From contig CAKSWY010000012.1 of assembly GCA_934513685.1 (NCBI GenBank), forward strand, positions 1-64,000: a DNA stretch of 64,000 nt, in the 5' to 3' direction. The stretch's first letter is position 1, and every line of letters begins with the position of its first letter. The notes under the pieces are model-generated. The model was given only the letters and a program-made list of their open reading frames with translations. It ran no database searches and was not told the DNA's origin. Positions 24,469 through 33,097 of the stretch are shown one piece after another. The stretch is from an uncultured Oscillospiraceae bacterium. Its GTDB lineage: Bacteria; Bacillota; Clostridia; Oscillospirales; Ruminococcaceae. Made by a program: the position numbers and the translations under genes.

Positions 24469-25278
24469 ATGCGCTACCAAGCCCTTGCGCTGGATCTGGA
24501 CGGCACACTCACCAATTCCAGAAAAGAAGTCACCCCCGCCACCCGGGCCGCCCTGGGGCGGGCCATGTTTGAGGGCTGCAAGGTTATTCTGGCCAGCGGC
24601 CGCCCTCTGGTGGGCATTCAGCCGGTGGCCTGGGCGCTGGGCCTGCCCCGGCTGGGCGGCTACATTCTGGCCTACAACGGCGGCCAGGTGGTGGACTGCC
24701 GCACCGGCGAGACCCTTCGGCAGGACCGGCTGGACCCTGCGCAGATCCATCGCCTATGCGCGTTTGCCCGCCAGCAGGGCGTGAGCATCCTCACCTACGA
24801 CCGGGACGGCATCGTCACCGAGCACCCGGAGGACCCCTTCGTGCAGAAGGAGGCGGGCATCAACCGCATTCCCGTGCAGAAGGTGCCGGACCTGGCCGCC
24901 TATGTGACCTACCCCATCACCAAAATGCTGCTGGTGGGCGAGCCGGAGCGCATGGCGGCGGTGGAGCAGGCCATGCGCCCGCAGTTTGCCGGTCAGGTGG
25001 ACTGCTACCGCTCCGAGGCCTGCTTTCTGGAAGCGGTGCCCCCCGGGGTGGACAAGGCCGCCAGCCTGCACTGGCTGCTGGATCATCTCGGCCTGAGCGA
25101 GCGGCACCTGATGGCCTTCGGCGACGGCTTCAACGACATTCCCATGCTTCGGGCCGCCGGCCTGGGCGTGGCCATGGCCAACGCACAGCCGCCGGTCAAG
25201 GCCGCCGCCAAGGCCCTCACCGATTCCAACGATGAGGACGGTGTGGCCCACGCACTGGACAAGTGGCTGCTAGGCTGA
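24469..25278 (+). CDS. Cof-type HAD-IIB hydrolase
   Basis: This 269-residue protein has HAD motif I DLDGTL (residues 9-14, nucleophile Asp9 and acid/base Asp11), motif II LASGRP near 45, a IIB cap domain in the middle and motif IV GDGFNDIPML near 217. It is a soluble Mg-dependent phosphatase of the Cof type, which act on sugar phosphates and flavin or pyridoxal phosphates; substrate not predictable. The ATG at 24469 is preferred over an in-frame ATG at 24454 because GAGG lies nine bases before it. Confidence 0.88.
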   Translation: MRYQALALDLDGTLTNSRKEVTPATRAALGRAMFEGCKVILASGRPLVGIQPVAWALGLPRLGGYILAYNGGQVVDCRTGETLRQDRLDPAQIHRLCAFARQQGVSILTYDRDGIVTEHPEDPFVQKEAGINRIPVQKVPDLAAYVTYPITKMLLVGEPERMAAVEQAMRPQFAGQVDCYRSEACFLEAVPPGVDKAASLHWLLDHLGLSERHLMAFGDGFNDIPMLRAAGLGVAMANAQPPVKAAAKALTDSNDEDGVAHALDKWLLG

Positions 25279-25345
25279 CCCTTTGCAATGAATTCCCCGC
25301 CCCTGCCCGCCGGGCAGCCGGGCGTGACAGAAAGGACCCTTTTTG

Positions 25346-26329
25346 ATGAGCCTGATCGTATTTGACCTGGAATGGAACATCGGCTACCAGCCCCGCCTGT
25401 TTGATTACCACGGGGCCGAACAGACCCTGCGGGGCGAGATCATTCAGATCGGCGCGGTGAAGGTGGATGAGACCGGCCATGTGCTGGACACCTTCAGCCT
25501 CACCCTGAAGCCCCGCCTGTTCCGCAAACTGCAGCACCACATTGCCAAGGTCACCGGTATGACCCAGGCCGATCTGGACGGCGGCGTTCCCATCCGGGAG
25601 GGCCTGCAGCGCTTTGTGCGCTGGTGCGGCCCGGACGCCGCCTTTGCCGAGTGGGGCATGGACGATGTGCCCGTGCTGAAGCAGAACCTGTTCCTGAACA
25701 ACCTGGACGAGCGCTGGCCCACCCGCTGGTATGACCTGCAGCAGATCTTCATCGCCCAGCGCGGCCGCGCCGAGGGCGAGGGCATGACGCTGGAATCGGT
25801 CATCACCCGGCTGGGCATCCCCACCGACCGGCCCTTCCATGATGCGCTGAGCGACGCGCTGTACACCGTGGACGTGTGCCAGCGGCTGGATCTGGCCAAG
25901 GGCATTGCGGAATATCCCACCGAAGAGCAGCAGCTGCGGGCTGCCGCCTGCCCGGAGGGGAGCGGCTGCCGGAACATGGAGTGCTTCTTTGGCTATCTGG
26001 AGAAGGAGGTCTGGCGGGAGGACCCCACCCTGCACGACCTGCGCTGCCCAGACTGCGGCGGCGTGCTGACCCCCGAGAAGCACCCCGGCGACCAGAACGA
26101 GGGCGAACTTTGGATGCGCCGCGGCAACAACAGCTATTATGGGCTGGTTCACTGCGGCTGCGGCAAGCAGTGGTTTGCCCGCTTCAAAATGGCCCGGCGG
26201 GACGGGCTGCACTGGGCCTTCGCCCGCTGCTATGAGGCCCCCACCCCGGAAAGCCTGGCCAAGTGGGAGAAGCAGAAGCGCCTGATGGTAGAGCGGCTGA
26301 AGCACCGCGCCGAAAAGACCGAGGGCTGA
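25346..26329 (+). CDS. DEDDh 3'-5' exonuclease domain protein with C-terminal zinc ribbon
   Basis: This 327-residue protein starts with a DnaQ-like exonuclease domain (residues 1-185): ExoI motif FDLEW (Asp7, Glu9), ExoII around the WGMDDVPVLKQ segment (near 105), and the ExoIII HxxxxD in FHDALSDAL (near 167-172). A second part (about 195-300) contains cysteines in CPEGSGCRNMEC and two close pairs, CPDC and CGC, suggesting a zinc ribbon, then a Lys-rich helix. The exonuclease half matches KapD/ERI-1-like nucleases; the zinc part suggests RNA or DNA binding. It is flanked by unrelated genes on the same strand. Confidence 0.82.
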   Translation: MSLIVFDLEWNIGYQPRLFDYHGAEQTLRGEIIQIGAVKVDETGHVLDTFSLTLKPRLFRKLQHHIAKVTGMTQADLDGGVPIREGLQRFVRWCGPDAAFAEWGMDDVPVLKQNLFLNNLDERWPTRWYDLQQIFIAQRGRAEGEGMTLESVITRLGIPTDRPFHDALSDALYTVDVCQRLDLAKGIAEYPTEEQQLRAAACPEGSGCRNMECFFGYLEKEVWREDPTLHDLRCPDCGGVLTPEKHPGDQNEGELWMRRGNNSYYGLVHCGCGKQWFARFKMARRDGLHWAFARCYEAPTPESLAKWEKQKRLMVERLKHRAEKTEG

Positions 26330-26417
26330 CCTCCGCCCCATCATCCTACCGCGAACAAGCATCCGGCTTGCATCCGCCGGCAGGCCCTCAAACTGTTTTT
26401 AAAGGAGAGAACGCCCC

Positions 26418-27062
26418 ATGGAGACCGAAAACCGCTCCTTCACCGCGCTTCCCTGCAAGGATTTTGTGGAAATTCTGGCCAGCAAGGCCGCCGTGCCCGG
26501 CGGCGGCGGAGCCAGTGCCCTGGTTGGCTCCATCGGTGTGGCCCTGGGCCACATGGTGGGCAGCCTGACCCTGGGCAAAAAGAAGTACGCCGCTGTGGAA
26601 GAGGACATTCAGCGCTGCCAGCAGAAGGCCAACTTCCTGGCAAAGCGCCTTCTGGACTTGATGGACGAGGACGCCCGGGCCTTTGAGCCGCTGAGCAAGG
26701 CCTACGGCCTGCCTCATGCCACCCCGGAAGAGACCGCCCGCAAGGCCCAGGTGATGGAGCAGGCGCTCCTGACCGCCTGCGGCGCCCCGATGGAGATTCT
26801 GCGTGCCTGTGCCGAGGCCATTGACCTGATGGCGGAATACGCCGCCAAGGGCAGCCGCCTGGCCCTGAGCGACGCAGGCGCGGGGGCTGCCCTGCTGAAG
26901 GGCGCGCTTCAGGCCGCCTCGCTGAACATCTACATCAACGCCAAGTCCCTGCAGGACCGAGCCGCCGCCGACCGCCTGACCGCCGAGGCCGACCGCCTCG
27001 TGGCCGAATACGGGGCAAAGGCCGACGAAATTTTCTCCGCCGTGCAGCGGGAAATCCGATAA
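26418..27062 (+). CDS. fchA: Cyclodeaminase/cyclohydrolase family protein, methenyl-THF cyclohydrolase (FchA-type)
   Basis: This 214-residue all-helical protein belongs to the FTCD_C family, with the signature VPGGGGASALVGSIG near residue 26. Free-standing members in clostridia (FchA) convert 5,10-methenyl-THF and water to 10-formyl-THF. Its job is supported by context: 25 bases downstream lies a folD whose own cyclohydrolase residues are replaced, so the two proteins together would rebuild the bifunctional activity. AAGGAG precedes the ATG. Confidence 0.85.
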   Translation: METENRSFTALPCKDFVEILASKAAVPGGGGASALVGSIGVALGHMVGSLTLGKKKYAAVEEDIQRCQQKANFLAKRLLDLMDEDARAFEPLSKAYGLPHATPEETARKAQVMEQALLTACGAPMEILRACAEAIDLMAEYAAKGSRLALSDAGAGAALLKGALQAASLNIYINAKSLQDRAAADRLTAEADRLVAEYGAKADEIFSAVQREIR

Positions 27063-27087
27063 AACGCGCAAAGGAAGGACAATCACC

Positions 27088-27942
27088 ATGGCACAACTGC
27101 TGCTGGGCAAAGAAGTAACCGCCTCACTGAACGAGGAGATTCGCCGCAAGGTGGCACAGCTGAACGAACAGGGCGTCACCCCCAAGCTGGGCATCGTCCG
27201 CATCGGCGAGCGGGAGGACGACATCTCCTACGAGCGGGGGGCCACCAAGCGGTGCGAGACCCTGGGCGTGGCCTTTGAAAAGTTTCTGCTGCCCGCCGAC
27301 GCCTCGGAGGAAGAGGTTCTCCAGGTCATCCGGGCCGTGAATGAGGATGACAGCATCCACGGGGTGCTGCTGTTCCGCCCCCTGCCCCGCCACCTGAACG
27401 AGGACAGGATCGTAAATGCGCTGGCCGTGGAAAAGGACGTGGACGGCATCACCGACCTGTCCATGGCGTCGGTGTTCATGGGCCGCGGCGCAGGCTACGC
27501 CCCCTGCACCCCCAGCGCCTGTATGCGCATTCTGGACCACTACGGCATTGACTGCACCGGCAAAAAGGCCGTGGTGATCGGCCGCAGCCTGGTGGTGGGC
27601 AAGCCCGCCGCCATGATGCTGCTGAAAAAGAACGCCACCGTCACGGTCTGCCACACCAAAACCGTGGATATGCCCGCGGTGGTGCGCGAGGCCGATGTGG
27701 TGATCGTGGCAGCCGGCCGGGCCGGCATTGTGGGCGCCGACTATCTGCGCCCCGGGCAGGTGGTCATCGACGTGGGCATCAACGTCAACGCCGAGGGCAA
27801 GCTGTGCGGCGATGTGAATTTCGCCGAGGCAGAGCCGGTTGTGGCCGCCATTACCCCCGTGCCCGGCGGCGTGGGCACCGTGACCACCTCGGTGCTGGTG
27901 GAGCACGTGGTGGAGGCCGCCCTGGCCAAATGCCGGAAATAA
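27088..27942 (+). CDS. folD: FolD, methylenetetrahydrofolate dehydrogenase with altered cyclohydrolase site
   Basis: This 284-residue protein has the FolD two-domain layout: N-terminal catalytic domain, then the NADP-binding domain with VVIGRSLVVGKPAAMML (about 168-184) and the closing TPVPGGVGTVTTSVL. The catalytic segment reads DISYERGATKRC: Tyr48 is kept, but the residue four positions later, the essential cyclohydrolase Lys (E. coli Lys54, human Lys56), is Ala52. The usual VQLPLP is LFRPLP, so the conserved Gln is also lost, while the Asp of DVDG is kept. This predicts a dehydrogenase without cyclohydrolase, matched by the FchA-type gene 25 bases upstream. Confidence 0.93.
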   Translation: MAQLLLGKEVTASLNEEIRRKVAQLNEQGVTPKLGIVRIGEREDDISYERGATKRCETLGVAFEKFLLPADASEEEVLQVIRAVNEDDSIHGVLLFRPLPRHLNEDRIVNALAVEKDVDGITDLSMASVFMGRGAGYAPCTPSACMRILDHYGIDCTGKKAVVIGRSLVVGKPAAMMLLKKNATVTVCHTKTVDMPAVVREADVVIVAAGRAGIVGADYLRPGQVVIDVGINVNAEGKLCGDVNFAEAEPVVAAITPVPGGVGTVTTSVLVEHVVEAALAKCRK

Positions 27943-27968
27943 CCGAATTTTTTTGGTAAAAAGCCACA

Positions 27969-28007
27969 GAAACCGCGCCCCGACCAGATGGGTCGGGGCG
28001 CGGTTTC
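27969..28007 (+). terminator. Terminator of the fchA-folD operon
   Basis: A 17-bp stem GAAACCGCGCCCCGACC/GGTCGGGGCGCGGTTTC with AGAT loop; the following T-tract is weak (CTGTGATTTTG). Confidence 0.7.
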
Positions 28008-28049
28008 TGTGATTTTGTGGGCTTGAATGGGCGTGGCAGAAAACAGCAC

Positions 28050-28200
28050 CGCCGCAGGAAAAGCCTTCCCCTCGAGGGGAAGGTGCCGAACTAAGTGAGG
28101 CGGATGAGGTGGGGCGCTTGTCACCACCATAACCCCACCGCAAAGGAAAGAGGCCGCCTCATCAGTCGCCTAGCGGCGGCAGCCCCCCGAGCGGAAGCCT
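28050..28200. repeat. Dispersed structured repeat, copies D and D' (facing each other)
   Basis: Copy D has CCTTCCCCTCGAGGGGAAGG (28064-28083) followed by a degenerate second hairpin and GGATGAGGTGG. Copy D' is inverted (about 28150-28200), with GCCTCATCAGTCGCC, a sense loop of GCTA and a decayed palindrome. Both are weaker than A, C and F, so this is an older pair. Confidence 0.65.
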
Positions 28201-28742
28201 CCAGGGCTCCGCCGCCCGGCACATTTCTGCATAGAAAATGGCCCCGGGGAATCCGCATCCCCGGGGCCTGTTTTGTAAGTACCCGGCCCCCTAAAATCCG
28301 CACGGGGGCGGGCAAGCGGTGCTTCCACCGGGCAGGCCTCCCTCTAAACGGCCAGCCACAGGCGAAACGCCGGGACATGGGCGGCACGCAACGACCCTGC
28401 CAGAGGCCGGCGCACCCGAATCGCATGTCACTCCATCACGGCCAACTTGCCGGATGTTCACTACTCTCACACTAGAGCGTGTAATAAGTATAAACTGTGA
28501 ACATGCACAATGTCCATGGACATTTGAGAGCAATGCTGCACAAGGCCGCGCGGCACTTCTTCCCGATTTATCGCCGGGTTTGTCAAATTCTGCCGTTTTT
28601 TGCCGGCATCGGTTTACGGCGGTCAAGCTGTCCTTCCTATGAATACATTTTTAATCAAATTCGGCAAATTCGGCAGCACATCCGATAAAATCGCACTCTT
28701 TTCTTTTCTTCGGCACAAATCATACAAACACTTTACTTTTAT
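28201..28742. other. Intergenic stretch with a perfect 16-bp palindrome
   Basis: No gene is supported here. The one distinct structure is AATGTCCATGGACATT at 28509-28524, a perfect palindrome. Base composition falls sharply to AT-rich after 28600. Part of an extended gene-free gap between folD and nspC (27943-28893). Confidence 0.4.
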
Positions 28743-28795
28743 AAAAAATGGGCTTTCTTTTGGCAACAACGCCCCAAGAAAGCCCATTCTTTTTT
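28743..28795 (-). terminator. Terminator of the polyamine operon (works both ways)
   Basis: AATGGGCTTTCTT (28747-28759) pairs with AAGAAAGCCCATT (28776-28788); six As on the left give the minus-strand T-tract and CTTTTTT follows on the right. It lies 100 bases beyond the nspC stop. Confidence 0.85.
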
Positions 28796-28893
28796 GTAAT
28801 TTTTTGTATTTTTATTGTTTTTCTCTTTGTATGCAGCCCTACCTATGGTCAAAAATTGCATACCCGCCGGGCCGCAGGCGGCCGGGCGGCTGT

Positions 28894-30021
28894 TCAGGAA
28901 AGCCGGCCCTTAAAGTCCTCATAGCCGAACCGGCGCACCAGCTCCAGTGTGCCGTCTTCATGGCGCAGGCACAGGTCGGGCAGGGGCATTCCGTTGAAGG
29001 TGTTGGTCTTGACCATGGTGTACAGAGCCATATCCTCCAACACAATGCGGCTGCCCTCTTCCAGCGGCTCATCGAAGGAGTAATCGCCGATCACATCCCC
29101 GGCCAGGCAGGTCGGCCCGGCCAACCGGTAGGTATGGGCCTTTTCGCCGGGCTGCCCGCTGCCCCGCACCGGGGGCCGGTAGGGCATCTCCAGCACGTCG
29201 GGCATATGGCAGGCGGCGGAAGCGTCCAGAATGGCAATGTCCATGCCGTTGTGAACCACTTCCAGCACCTGACTGACCAGGAAGCCCGCGTTCAGCACCA
29301 CCGCTTCGCCCGGCTCCAGGTACACCTCCACGCCGTAGGTCTCGCGCAGGCGGCGCACCAGCTTTACCAGCCGCTCCACGTCGTAGCCGGGGCGGGTAAT
29401 GTGGTGCCCGCCGCCCAGGTTCAGCCATTTCAGACCGTGCAGGTACGGGCCGAACTTCTCTTCCAGCGCCTGTACCGTGCTTTCCAGGTCGTCCGAATCC
29501 TGCTCGCAGAGGGTGTGCATATGCAGCCCATCCAGAAGCGGCAGCTGGGCCGGGTCAAAGTTGGCCAGCGTGGTGCCCAGGCGGCTGCCGGGCGCGCAGG
29601 GGTCATAGATGGCGTGACCCTCCTGGGTGGAGTGCTCCGGATTCACCCGCAGGCCTACCTGCTTGCCCGCCGCTCTGGCCCGGGCCGCGTACTTTTCCAC
29701 CTGCCGGGGCGAGTTGAACACAAAGTGGTCGGCCACCGCCAGCAGGGCTTCAAACTCTTCCTCGGTGTAGGCAGGCTTGAACACATGCACCTCGCCGCCG
29801 AACTCCTCCCGGCCAAGGCGGGCCTCATACAGGCCGCTGGCCGTGGAGCCCGCCAGATACTGCCGGATGAGCGGGTAGCACCGGTACATGGAAAAGGCCT
29901 TCTGGGCCAGCAGGATCTTGCAGCCCGCCCGCCGGGCCACATCGGCCAGCAGCTCCAGATTTCGTTTCAGCAGCCCCTCGTCCACCACAAAGGCAGGGGT
30001 GCGCAGCTCCGCGCCGCCCAT
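28894..30021 (-). CDS. nspC: Carboxynorspermidine/carboxyspermidine decarboxylase
   Basis: This 375-residue PLP enzyme of the alanine-racemase-fold decarboxylases has the PLP lysine in LLAQKAFSMY (Lys41), the HMHTLCEQ block, the glycine loop LNLGGGHHI that holds the PLP phosphate, and the late AGPTCLAGDVIGDY segment with the catalytic Cys. It removes the carboxyl group of carboxyspermidine (or carboxynorspermidine), the last step of the alternative route. Its ATG overlaps the stop codon of the dehydrogenase gene (TGATG), so the two are translationally coupled. It is the last gene of the operon. Confidence 0.92.
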   Translation of the reverse strand: MGGAELRTPAFVVDEGLLKRNLELLADVARRAGCKILLAQKAFSMYRCYPLIRQYLAGSTASGLYEARLGREEFGGEVHVFKPAYTEEEFEALLAVADHFVFNSPRQVEKYAARARAAGKQVGLRVNPEHSTQEGHAIYDPCAPGSRLGTTLANFDPAQLPLLDGLHMHTLCEQDSDDLESTVQALEEKFGPYLHGLKWLNLGGGHHITRPGYDVERLVKLVRRLRETYGVEVYLEPGEAVVLNAGFLVSQVLEVVHNGMDIAILDASAACHMPDVLEMPYRPPVRGSGQPGEKAHTYRLAGPTCLAGDVIGDYSFDEPLEEGSRIVLEDMALYTMVKTNTFNGMPLPDLCLRHEDGTLELVRRFGYEDFKGRLS

Positions 30022-31280
30022 CAGTCCACCAGGGCGGGGTCGTCCTGCACCTGCCAGGGCAGGCCGCAGGTATTCAGGGCGTCCATGTAGGGATCGGGAT
30101 CAAACTCCTCCACGGTGTACACACCGGGCTTGGTCCACTTGCCGGTCAGCATCATCATGGCGCCGATCATGGCGGGCACGCCGGTGGTGTAGCTGATGGC
30201 CTGGCTGCCCACCTCACGGTAGCACTCCTGATGGTCGCACACGTTGTAGATGTAGGCCGTCTTTTCCTTGCCGTCCTTCACGCCGGTGAAGATACAGCCG
30301 ATGTTGGTCTTGCCCACGGTGCGGGGGCCCAGGGTGGCAGGATCCGGCAGAAGGGCCTTCAGGAACTGGATGGGCACAATCTGGTGGCCCTCAAACTCCA
30401 CCGGCTCGGTGGAGAGCATACCCACGTTTTCCAGGCACTTCATGTGGGTCAGGTAGCTCTGGCCGAAGGTCATGAAGAAGCGGATGCGCTGCACGCCGGG
30501 AATGTTCTTGGCCAGCGACTCGATCTCCTCATGGTGGAGCAGGTACATATCCTTCTCGCCCACCTGGTCGAAATTGTACTCCCGCTTGATGCTCATGGCG
30601 GGGATCTCCACCCAGCGGCCGTTCTCCCAGTAGCTGCCGGGGGCCGAAACCTCGCGCAGGTTGATCTCCGGGTTGAAGTTGGTGGCGAAGGGGTAGCCAT
30701 GGTCGCCGCCGTTGCAGTCCAGAATGTCGATGGTGCGGATCTCGTCGAACAGGTGCTTCTGGGCCCAGGCGCAGTAGGCCTGAGTCACGCCCGGGTCAAA
30801 GCCGGTGCCCAGCAGGGCGGTCAGGCCGGCCTCCTCAAACTTTTTCTTGTAAGCCCACTGCCAGCTGTAATCGAAGTAGGCGGAGAAGCCCTCCTCCTTG
30901 CAGCGGCGGTCGTACACCTCCCGCCAGGCGGGGTCGGTGATGTCCTCCGGCTCGTAGTTGGCGGTGTCCAGATAATTCACACCGCACTCCAGGCAGGCGT
31001 CCATGATGGTCAGATCCTGATAGGGCAGGGCGATGTTCATCACCAGGTCAGGCTGCACCTTCTTGATCAGGGCCACCAGCTGGTTCTTGTCGTCCGCGTC
31101 CACCTGCTCGGTGGTGATCTTGGTGGCGGTCTTGCCCTCCAGCTTAGCCTTCAGGGCATCGCATTTGGATTTGGTGCGGCTGGCAATGCACAGCTCGCTG
31201 AACACATCGGGGTGCTGGCAGCACTTCTGAATGGCCACGCTGGCCACGCCGCCGCAGCCGATTACTAATACCTTGCTCAT
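30021..31280 (-). CDS. Carboxynorspermidine/carboxyspermidine dehydrogenase (saccharopine dehydrogenase family)
   Basis: This 419-residue NAD(P)-dependent enzyme begins with the Rossmann motif VLVIGCGGVASVAIQKC. It belongs to the saccharopine-dehydrogenase fold group; the adjacency to nspC identifies it as the enzyme that condenses aspartate semialdehyde with putrescine or diaminopropane to form the carboxylated triamine. AAGGAGG precedes the ATG at 31280 (a longer reading to 31421 is not supported). Overlap with nspC and a 64-base gap to speB place it inside the operon. Confidence 0.9.
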   Translation of the reverse strand: MSKVLVIGCGGVASVAIQKCCQHPDVFSELCIASRTKSKCDALKAKLEGKTATKITTEQVDADDKNQLVALIKKVQPDLVMNIALPYQDLTIMDACLECGVNYLDTANYEPEDITDPAWREVYDRRCKEEGFSAYFDYSWQWAYKKKFEEAGLTALLGTGFDPGVTQAYCAWAQKHLFDEIRTIDILDCNGGDHGYPFATNFNPEINLREVSAPGSYWENGRWVEIPAMSIKREYNFDQVGEKDMYLLHHEEIESLAKNIPGVQRIRFFMTFGQSYLTHMKCLENVGMLSTEPVEFEGHQIVPIQFLKALLPDPATLGPRTVGKTNIGCIFTGVKDGKEKTAYIYNVCDHQECYREVGSQAISYTTGVPAMIGAMMMLTGKWTKPGVYTVEEFDPDPYMDALNTCGLPWQVQDDPALVD

Positions 31281-31344
31281 GGGGGTTCCTCCTTTATTTG
31301 GGCAGCCCGAAGGCCGCATTCTCATTCGCTTCACAGGTCGATGG

Positions 31345-32202
31345 TCATTTGCCCAGCAGGGCCAGCAGCATTTCCCGCACCACCTTGCAGGCCGCTGCCG
31401 TGGAAACACCGCTCTGGTCATAATGGGGGCTGAGCTCGTTGGCGTCGCACCCCACCACGTTGGCCTTGCTGCACACCAGCGTAACGGCCCGGCGCAGGGC
31501 GTCGAAGCTCACGCCGCCCGGCTCGGGGGTGCCGGTGCCGGGGAACACGCTGGGGTCCATCACATCCAGATCCACCGTGAAGTACACGGGCGTATCGCCC
31601 AGCGTTTCCATCAGCGCTTCCAGGCCCTCAAAGTCAAACTTGTGGGTGTCCACATGCCGGCTGCCCCAGGCGAATTCCTCCCGGTCGCCCGAGCGGATGC
31701 CGAACTGGTGAATGCGGCCATCTCCGGCCAGCTCCCAGCAGCGGCGCAGCACGCAGGCGTGGGAGAGCTGCACGCCCAGATAATCCTGCCGCAGGTCGGC
31801 GTGGGCGTCAAAGTGGATGATGTGTACCTGGGGATACTGTTTGTGCACGGCGCGGAAGGCCCCCAGCGTCACCAGATGCTCGCCGCCCAGCAGGAAGGGC
31901 AGCTTGCCCGCCTCCAGAATGGTCTCGGCCCGCTGGGTGATGGCGTCCAGCGCGGCGGCGCTGTCGCCCATGGGAAGCTCGATGTCGCCGCTGTCCATCA
32001 CCGCATAGTCGGTCAGGTCCCTGTCCTGATAGGGGCTGTAACTCTCCAGCCCGTAGGATTCGTGCCGGATGGCCCCGCTGCCGAAGCGGGAGCCGGGCCG
32101 GAAGGACGTGGTGGAGTCGAAGGGGGCGCCGTACAGCACCACCCTGGCCTCCTCAAACTCCGCCTCGCAGGCCAGAAAGGTCTCGTTATTCATGTTCAAC
32201 AT
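31345..32202 (-). CDS. speB: Agmatinase
   Basis: This 285-residue ureohydrolase turns agmatine into putrescine and urea. The binuclear Mn site motifs are present: GGEHLVTLG, HFDAHADLR with its His/Asp ligands and DLDVMDPS. It starts inside the end of speE (17-base overlap; an alternative ATG three codons later gives 8 bases), indicating coupled translation. With speA upstream it makes a complete arginine-to-putrescine route; no ornithine decarboxylase is in the operon. Confidence 0.93.
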   Translation of the reverse strand: MLNMNNETFLACEAEFEEARVVLYGAPFDSTTSFRPGSRFGSGAIRHESYGLESYSPYQDRDLTDYAVMDSGDIELPMGDSAAALDAITQRAETILEAGKLPFLLGGEHLVTLGAFRAVHKQYPQVHIIHFDAHADLRQDYLGVQLSHACVLRRCWELAGDGRIHQFGIRSGDREEFAWGSRHVDTHKFDFEGLEALMETLGDTPVYFTVDLDVMDPSVFPGTGTPEPGGVSFDALRRAVTLVCSKANVVGCDANELSPHYDQSGVSTAAACKVVREMLLALLGK

Positions 32203-33049
32203 GCTTCAGCAGTTCCTCCACATAGGCCGGGATGTAAAACGCCCCCTTGTGCAGGGTGGTGGTGTAATACCGGCAGGGAATGCCCCGCAGATTCCAGCGG
32301 GTCTCGTCCAGATCGCGCAGGGGATGATACTTCTTCGAGGCAAAGCCGAAGAGCCAGTGCCCGGAAGGATAGGTGGGAATGTGCGCCTGATACACCTTCG
32401 CAATGGGGAAGGAACCCACCAGGTTCTTGTGGGCCCGCTGGCAGGCAGCGGCGTCCTCCTGGTAGAAGGGGCTTTCGTGCTGGTTGATGAGAATGCCGTC
32501 CTCCCGCAGGGCCTTGTAGCAGTTGCCGTAGAACTCCCGGGTGAACAGCCCCTCGCCGGGGCCGAAGGGGTCGGTGGAGTCCACAATGATCAGGTCGTAG
32601 GCGTTCTCCTTGCCCCGCACGAACTTCAGGCCGTCCTCATAATGGATGGTCAGGCGGGGGTCATCCAGCCGGCAGGCGGTTTTGGGCAGGTACTTTTTGC
32701 ACACCTCCACCACCAGCTCGTCGATCTCCACCATGTCGATGTGTTCCAGGTCCTGATACTGGGTCAACTCGCGGATCACGCCGCCGTCGCCCGCGCCGAT
32801 GACCAGCACATCCCGCACGTTGGGGTGCACCGCCATGGGCACATGGGTGATCATCTCGTGGTAGATAAACTCATCCTTTTCGGTGAGCATCATGTAGCCG
32901 TCCAGCGTCAGAAAACGGCCGAACTCCGGCGAGTCGAACACATCAATGCGCTGAAACTCGCTTTTGCCGCTGTACAGCTGCCGGTCCACCCGGATGGACA
33001 GCTTTACGTTTGGGGTATGCGGTTCCGAAAACCAGAATTCCACGGTCAC
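32186..33049 (-). CDS. speE: Polyamine aminopropyltransferase (spermidine synthase)
   Basis: This 287-residue protein moves an aminopropyl group from decarboxylated SAM to putrescine. The methyltransferase-like core has VLVIGAGDGGVIREL (near 84), the acidic MVEIDELVVEV, and the catalytic DSTDPFGPGEGLF loop (near 156). The N-terminal beta domain holds the gatekeeping segment. It stands between speA (48-base gap) and speB (overlap). Together with speD it forms the classical route to spermidine in the same operon as the carboxyspermidine route. Confidence 0.95.
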   Translation of the reverse strand: MTVEFWFSEPHTPNVKLSIRVDRQLYSGKSEFQRIDVFDSPEFGRFLTLDGYMMLTEKDEFIYHEMITHVPMAVHPNVRDVLVIGAGDGGVIRELTQYQDLEHIDMVEIDELVVEVCKKYLPKTACRLDDPRLTIHYEDGLKFVRGKENAYDLIIVDSTDPFGPGEGLFTREFYGNCYKALREDGILINQHESPFYQEDAAACQRAHKNLVGSFPIAKVYQAHIPTYPSGHWLFGFASKKYHPLRDLDETRWNLRGIPCRYYTTTLHKGAFYIPAYVEELLKHVEHE

Positions 33050-33097
33050 ACTCTCCCTTCTTCATCGGGGGCCTAATCCCCCGCCCTCGCCGTTTGT

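Noticed and set aside
28095..28642. Small genes in the folD-nspC gap
   Set aside because: The frames overlap each other and repeat copies, lack ribosome sites and have no recognisable content.
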